The position numbers and the translations under genes were made by a program. Source: Aneurinibacillus aneurinilyticus ATCC 12856 (GTDB lineage: Bacteria > Bacillota > Bacilli > Aneurinibacillales > Aneurinibacillaceae). Taken from it: DNA of 64,000 bases. The stretch is from assembly GCF_000466385.1 (NCBI RefSeq), contig NZ_KE952672.1, forward strand, positions 1 through 64,000. The letters are read 5' to 3'. Below are positions 60,417 through 64,000 of the stretch, piece by piece (the first letter of the stretch is position 1; each line of letters opens with the position of its first letter). The notes beneath the pieces are model-generated. The model saw only the letters and a program-made list of their open reading frames with translations. It searched no databases and was not told the DNA's origin.

Positions 60417-60552
60417 ACGCAGCCATTGAACAACAATCGTGCTGAATTTGTTATAACTTTTCTTTTAATTCGCTAGAAAGTACCAAAATACGACTGTAAA
60501 ATAAAAATGTGAGGAAGCAATAGAGAAGTTCTACAGCGAGGAGGAGGAAGAA

Positions 60553-60999
60553 ATGTTTAACAAAATTTTGGTAGCAATCGACGGTTCGGAGATGGGCGAT
60601 AAAGCACTGGAGGCTGCAATAAGCATCGCAAAGGAACAGGATGCACAGGTTAGCCTGGTGCATGTGGGAAAAGAAGTAGCCATTCCGCCATATATGGTTG
60701 GGGAGATGGCGTATATTTCCAGAGAATATGACATTGATTTTAATGAAGCGATGAAAAAAGAAGGCGAAGAATTGTTAGGCCAGGCGAAAGCTAAAGCGGA
60801 AGCTGCGGGTGTCAAATCAGAAGCTTTTTATACCAAGGGAGATCCGGCCCGCCAAATTGTGGAGAAGGCGCAAGAAGGCTCATATCAGTTAATCGTTATT
60901 GGTAGTCGGGGTCTGAGCGGACTTAAGGAAATGATGCTTGGCAGCGTTAGCCACAAAGTGTCTCAGCTTGCGAGTTGTCCAGTGTTGATTGTGAAATAG
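60553..60999 (+). CDS. Universal stress protein (UspA family)
   Basis: This 148-residue protein has the Usp fold with ILVAIDGSEMGDKALEAAISIAK and the ATP-binding pattern G-x2-G-x9-G-S/T (VIGSRGLSGLKEMMLGSVSHKVSQLASCPVLIVK). It likely binds ATP and contributes to stress survival. GAGGAGGAGG precedes the ATG at 60553. It is monocistronic; a decayed cytochrome fragment follows. Confidence 0.93.
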   Translation: MFNKILVAIDGSEMGDKALEAAISIAKEQDAQVSLVHVGKEVAIPPYMVGEMAYISREYDIDFNEAMKKEGEELLGQAKAKAEAAGVKSEAFYTKGDPARQIVEKAQEGSYQLIVIGSRGLSGLKEMMLGSVSHKVSQLASCPVLIVK

Positions 61000-61013
61000 A
61001 ATAAAGTAGATAA

Positions 61014-61163
61014 TGCAATGAAATAGACCTTCATGATGGTAGCGCCAAGACGATAGCCGATGTGTTAACAACGCGCAATAAAGAAGGAAAACATGGCAAT
61101 GTAGGAACTTTAACAAAAGAAGAGAGAGAGGCGTTAATCGAATACGTAAATTCTATTGAATAG
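61014..61163 (+). pseudogene. C-terminal remnant of a cytochrome c-type protein
   Basis: A 49-residue open stretch without start codon or ribosome site reads LHDGSAKTIADVLTTRNKEG, then KHGNVGTLTKEEREALIEYV and a stop. The LHDGSA and NKEGKHG...LT.EE...L..Y pattern is that of the C-terminal end of cytochrome c/peroxidase-like or beta-propeller cytochrome proteins. No heme motif remains. It is a 3' fragment left after deletion. Confidence 0.6.
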
Positions 61164-61175
61164 AAGAAATAAGAC

Positions 61176-61211
61176 AAGGTACCGTACCATTCCAGGTGCG
61201 GTGTCTTTTTT
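61176..61211 (+). terminator. Terminator left downstream of the cytochrome remnant
   Basis: GGTACCGTACC (61177-61187) can pair along its length, with G-U pairs, to GGTGCGGTGTC (61193-61203), followed by ten Ts. Confidence 0.75.
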
Positions 61212-61282
61212 TTTTCGTAAAATGTCGAAAATAGATGTTATTTTGGAAAAATATGGTATAATTTGTAAAAGGAGGGGATGAA

Positions 61283-62404
61283 ATGGTTGAAGATGTGACT
61301 GGATATGTAAAAGCGCTTATTCGGAAAGGAATTCAAGCAGGGGCCAGCGATATTCACTTTGAGCCGACGATGGAAGGAATTGTTGTACGTTTTCGACTGG
61401 ATGGCTATTTACGAGTAATCGAAACGAAAGAAGAAGGCTGGGGACCACCTACTGTTTCGCGCATTAAACTGATGAGCGGGATGGATATTGGGGAGAGGCG
61501 GTTGCCCCAGGACGGCGGTTTTACTTTTCAAATCGGCGAGGCAACGGAGGAACGCTCAATTGATGTGCGCGTTGCTACCCTCCCGACAATTTACGGGGAA
61601 AAGATTGTACTTCGATTGCTGCCGCATGAGACACGCTACCAATCACTTGGCTCGCTCGGTATGAGTGGGGAGAATGTTTTCGAGATAAGAAAAATGTTGG
61701 CAAGATCACAAGGGATGATTCTCATTGCGGGACCGACCGGCAGCGGTAAGACGACAACGATGTATACGATGCTTCATGAACTACAGCGGCATGGCCGCAA
61801 TATTGTTTCATTGGAACAACCGGTTGAGTATCGGATTCCAGGTATTAATCAGGTACAGATTCATCCGCGCACGGGCCTATCATTTCATGAGGGGCTGCGG
61901 GCTGTATTACGTCAGGACCCTGATGTCATTCTTGTCGGTGAAATCCGGGACAAGCCTACGGCGGAAGTGGCGGTACGTGCCGCACTTACCGGGCATTTGC
62001 TGCTTTCCACCATTCACACGCTTGATGCAGTAGGAACCGTGCTCCGTCTGCTGGATATGGGGATAGATCCATATTTGGTAAATTCGGCGCTGACCGGTGT
62101 AGTTGCGCAGCGCCTCATTCGCAAACGGTGCCGACAATGCTACGGACAGAAGGATTGTTCCGTTTGCCATAATACAGGATTTCATGGACGGGTCGGCATT
62201 TATGAAGTGCTGGAGATAGAAGAAGAACTCCACCCTTATATTTTAAATCGCTGTTCTGCTACTACACTCCGGCGTCATTTGCAAAAGAAAGGTTTTACTT
62301 TTTTGTCCTCGCTTTTGGAGAAGAAGATAACAGAAGGGGTGGCGGAATCGATTGAACAAGGTCATTATGCAATGCATGTCGAGGGAGATGCGATGGTCCG
62401 ATGA
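61283..62404 (+). CDS. comGA: Competence ATPase ComGA (type II/IV secretion family)
   Basis: This 373-residue traffic ATPase has GASDIHFEPTMEGIVVRFR, Walker A AGPTGSGKTTTMY, Asp box EQPVEY, Walker B DPDVILVGEIRD and a His box GHLLLSTIHT. A tetracysteine zinc site (CRQCYGQKDCSVC) is in the C-terminal part. It powers assembly of the transformation pilus at the inner membrane. GGAGG precedes the ATG. The -10 TATAAT (61255-61260) lacks a good -35, as expected of a promoter needing an activator such as ComK, but no clear K-box pair was found. Confidence 0.95.
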   Translation: MVEDVTGYVKALIRKGIQAGASDIHFEPTMEGIVVRFRLDGYLRVIETKEEGWGPPTVSRIKLMSGMDIGERRLPQDGGFTFQIGEATEERSIDVRVATLPTIYGEKIVLRLLPHETRYQSLGSLGMSGENVFEIRKMLARSQGMILIAGPTGSGKTTTMYTMLHELQRHGRNIVSLEQPVEYRIPGINQVQIHPRTGLSFHEGLRAVLRQDPDVILVGEIRDKPTAEVAVRAALTGHLLLSTIHTLDAVGTVLRLLDMGIDPYLVNSALTGVVAQRLIRKRCRQCYGQKDCSVCHNTGFHGRVGIYEVLEIEEELHPYILNRCSATTLRRHLQKKGFTFLSSLLEKKITEGVAESIEQGHYAMHVEGDAMVR

Positions 62405-63404
62405 ATCATTGGCACGCTTAAGTCAGCGGCTATCCTATTTATTAGAGGCAGGAATACCTTTGCTAGATAGCCTTCAATTAACTCTTCATCATTTTGCCCG
62501 TCGAGAGAGGAAACAATTGCTGCGTGTTCTTGAACGTCTCGAAGCAGGAGCTCCCCTATCCTTAGCGCTGGAGAGAATGAGAGTACCGCCGCTGTTTCTT
62601 TCCCTTGTTGCAGCCGGAGAGCAACATGGTCAGTATGCTTTAAGCTTTACTTTTGCTGCCCGCTATTACCGTAGACGGGCAGCTTGGAAGCATCAAATAT
62701 ATCAAATTCTTAGTTATCCTCTTCTATTGCTTGTTCTATCTTTTGTGTGCTTTTGGTTCCTGCTTCATGTGATTCTTCCGCATATTTCCTCGATGTATGA
62801 CACAATGAATCTTTCACTTCCGCCATTGACTCACTGGTTTATGAATATTTTTTTGCTTGTTCCTTCGTATTACACGCTGATAGCCAGCATGTTTGTCGTA
62901 GTCTTGTGTACGATGTTTGTGTTTCATAAAAAGCGAAGGCTGGTTCCTTTTCTCCTGAAGTTTCCTGTTGCACGGCATTGGATTATGCTGCAATACAGTC
63001 ACTATTTTTCCGTGCAGACAGGGCTTTTACTGGAAGCTGGCATATCCATTCTGGAAGTATGCCGCTTATTTCAAATGAAGGCCCCCTGGATTTTTTTGAG
63101 GGAAACGGCGTGCACAATCGAAGGAAGATTGCGGCAAGGTCATGCCTTGAGCGATGCTTTGCGGCAGCATTCATGTTTTACTGCGGAGCTTATTCGTTAC
63201 ATTGAATTAGGGGAGGAGGGCGGAAGAATTGGTGAATGTCTGCTATTTTATGGTGAACAGCTTGAAACATATAGTAAGCAGCGAATCGAAAGAATGATGC
63301 GTTGGTTCGAACCGTTGATTTTGCTTGGCGTTGGTGGTGTTGTGTTTATCGTGGTCATGTCTTTTTTCATGCCTGTGCTACAGATGATGAATGAGGTGAA
63401 ATGA
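62376..63404 (+). CDS. comGB: Competence pilus membrane protein ComGB
   Basis: This protein of about 342 residues is of the GspF/PilC family, with two repeats of the platform domain (LLEAGIPLLDSLQLT and LLEAGISILEVCRLF) and three hydrophobic segments (about 115-140, 165-190, 315-338). It forms the inner-membrane platform for the pilus. The start overlaps comGA; ATG 62376 is a choice among 62367, 62376 and 62388, none with an ideal ribosome site, implying translational coupling. Confidence 0.93.
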   Translation: MSREMRWSDESLARLSQRLSYLLEAGIPLLDSLQLTLHHFARRERKQLLRVLERLEAGAPLSLALERMRVPPLFLSLVAAGEQHGQYALSFTFAARYYRRRAAWKHQIYQILSYPLLLLVLSFVCFWFLLHVILPHISSMYDTMNLSLPPLTHWFMNIFLLVPSYYTLIASMFVVVLCTMFVFHKKRRLVPFLLKFPVARHWIMLQYSHYFSVQTGLLLEAGISILEVCRLFQMKAPWIFLRETACTIEGRLRQGHALSDALRQHSCFTAELIRYIELGEEGGRIGECLLFYGEQLETYSKQRIERMMRWFEPLILLGVGGVVFIVVMSFFMPVLQMMNEVK

Positions 63405-63405
63405 T

Positions 63406-63768
63406 ATGAATATCCATAGAAAGCGCAACCTAGAAGCTGGATTTACGCTTATCGAACTGCTTATTGTGATTGCGATTATCGGAACTTTTTTAACGCTCGC
63501 GTTGCCTACCTATAAGGGCGCCATCGTTAAGGCACAGAATCAGAGTTGCGAAGTAAATAAACGTATGGTTGCAACTGCGCTTGAAGCGTATGCTATCGAG
63601 AACGGAGGCAGCTATCCGTCAGCCTCAGAAGCACTCAAGGAGTTGTCAGATAAAGGATATTTGGGGCAGGAACCAGTTTGTCCTGCCAAGGGAACATATG
63701 CGGTGGAGATCTCGGCTGATGGTAAGAAAATCAATGTGAAGTGCAGCAAGCATGAAAGTCCGTCATAG
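63406..63768 (+). CDS. comGC: Major competence pseudopilin ComGC
   Basis: This 120-residue prepilin has the processing site EAGFTLIELLIVIAIIG (cleaved after Gly by ComC, the N-terminal Phe methylated) and a C-terminal domain with two Cys (QSCEV; KCSKHES) besides CPAKG, able to form a disulfide. It is the main subunit of the transformation pilus. GGTGAAATGAT precedes the ATG, one base past the comGB stop codon. Confidence 0.95.
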   Translation: MNIHRKRNLEAGFTLIELLIVIAIIGTFLTLALPTYKGAIVKAQNQSCEVNKRMVATALEAYAIENGGSYPSASEALKELSDKGYLGQEPVCPAKGTYAVEISADGKKINVKCSKHESPS

Positions 63769-64000
63769 TGGCTTCAGCTTAATCGAGGTGCTGATCGTGC
63801 TCGCTATTTTGGGGGGAATGCTCTGTATTGCACTTCCTTCAGTTGTCCATACGTTTCGGTATATGCAGGGCGAACAATTTATCGATATGCTGGGGGCGGA
63901 TATATATCTTGCCGCAAATGAAGCACTAAGCCATCGCGGACAAGTTCGAATTGTTTTTTACCCGCAGAATGACTTTTATACCGTACAACGAATGTGGGAG
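63752..64000 (+). CDS. comGD: Minor pseudopilin ComGD, 5' part
   Basis: The frame opens with ATG at 63752, overlapping the end of comGC, and encodes a prepilin with RHSGFSLIEVLIVLAILGG and the start of a soluble domain (RYMQGEQFIDMLGADIYLAA). It runs past the end of the window. As the fourth gene of the comG operon it is a minor pilin. The weak ribosome site again implies coupling. Confidence 0.88.
   Translation, partial: MKVRHSGFSLIEVLIVLAILGGMLCIALPSVVHTFRYMQGEQFIDMLGADIYLAANEALSHRGQVRIVFYPQNDFYTVQRMWE

Noticed and set aside
61201-61260. AT-rich stretch before comGA as a ComK box
   Set aside because: Runs AAAA and TTTT are present but not with the AAAA-N5-TTTT spacing in two properly separated copies.

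Overview
The window looks like chromosome from a spore-forming, naturally competent Firmicute of the Brevibacillus/Aneurinibacillus type (Paenibacillaceae). The gene repertoire supports this: an alpha/beta SASP, SleB, a sporulation-type histidine kinase, YlaN, YpuI, YlbF/YlbG, DynA, AcsA and the comG operon. Strong AGGAGG-type ribosome sites are everywhere, GTG and TTG starts are common, and most transcription units end in clear hairpin/T-run terminators. The genus is an inference. No rRNA, prophage, transposase, complete IS or CRISPR array was seen. There is one tRNA (Gln-UUG).

Region by region. 0-5 kb: a frameshifted secreted protein, a methyltransferase, an EamA transporter, a degenerate 0.4-kb stretch and a membrane histidine kinase. 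5-14.2 kb: a metal and peroxide homeostasis block with ylaN, dps, a thioredoxin-fold [2Fe-2S] protein, a pfeT-type Fe(II) ATPase, a COG0523 metallochaperone GTPase and ferritin. It carries two perfect PerR boxes, two Fur-like boxes and Zur-like boxes. The COG0523 gene is split by a frame change exactly at a perfect 23-bp inverted repeat. 14.2-14.6 kb: a noncoding transcript resembling 6S RNA. 14.6-19.3 kb: small membrane proteins, a TlpA/ResA thioredoxin, a glycerophosphodiesterase, tRNA-Gln, a methyltransferase, an HxlR regulator, a SASP and a zinc-ribbon protein. 19.4-24 kb: a PPK2 kinase and a double-GTPase dynamin. 24-34 kb: YugN-like protein, lipoprotein, BrnQ, YpuI, a subtilase, AcsA, a DEDD exonuclease and ThiD.

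34-38 kb: a PHA granule-type protein divergent from phaQ, a chemoreceptor, a methyltransferase and a thioesterase. 38-47 kb: a His/Lys/Tyr-rich (coat-like) protein, the FetAB iron exporter, a rhomboid protease, FixC-FixX, class I fumarase, a soluble histidine kinase and an omega-amidase-type hydrolase. 47-56 kb: an EamA transporter, an M42 aminopeptidase, unknown proteins, a noncoding stretch with competing hairpins, an acyl-CoA ligase, a Ca2+/H+ exchanger, a UDP-glucose dehydrogenase remnant, SleB, an ArsR regulator, an Asp23 protein and a thioesterase. 56-64 kb: a helicase-associated-domain protein, ylbF, ylbG, a small membrane peptide, an HD-GYP protein, a universal stress protein, a cytochrome-c remnant, then comGA-comGB-comGC and the start of comGD, which runs off the window.

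The most coherent biology is the metal/redox block (Dps, ferritin, PfeT, YlaN and, further on, FetAB). Its dps and pfeT share an identical Per box. Its ferredoxin-like gene and COG0523 gene share the same promoter-plus-operator layout, suggesting a zinc or other metal-starvation response. I did not find an obvious new multi-gene defence or biosynthetic system. The best candidates for novelty are the palindrome-split GTPase, a 34-codon membrane peptide next to pfeT, and two noncoding RNA regions.
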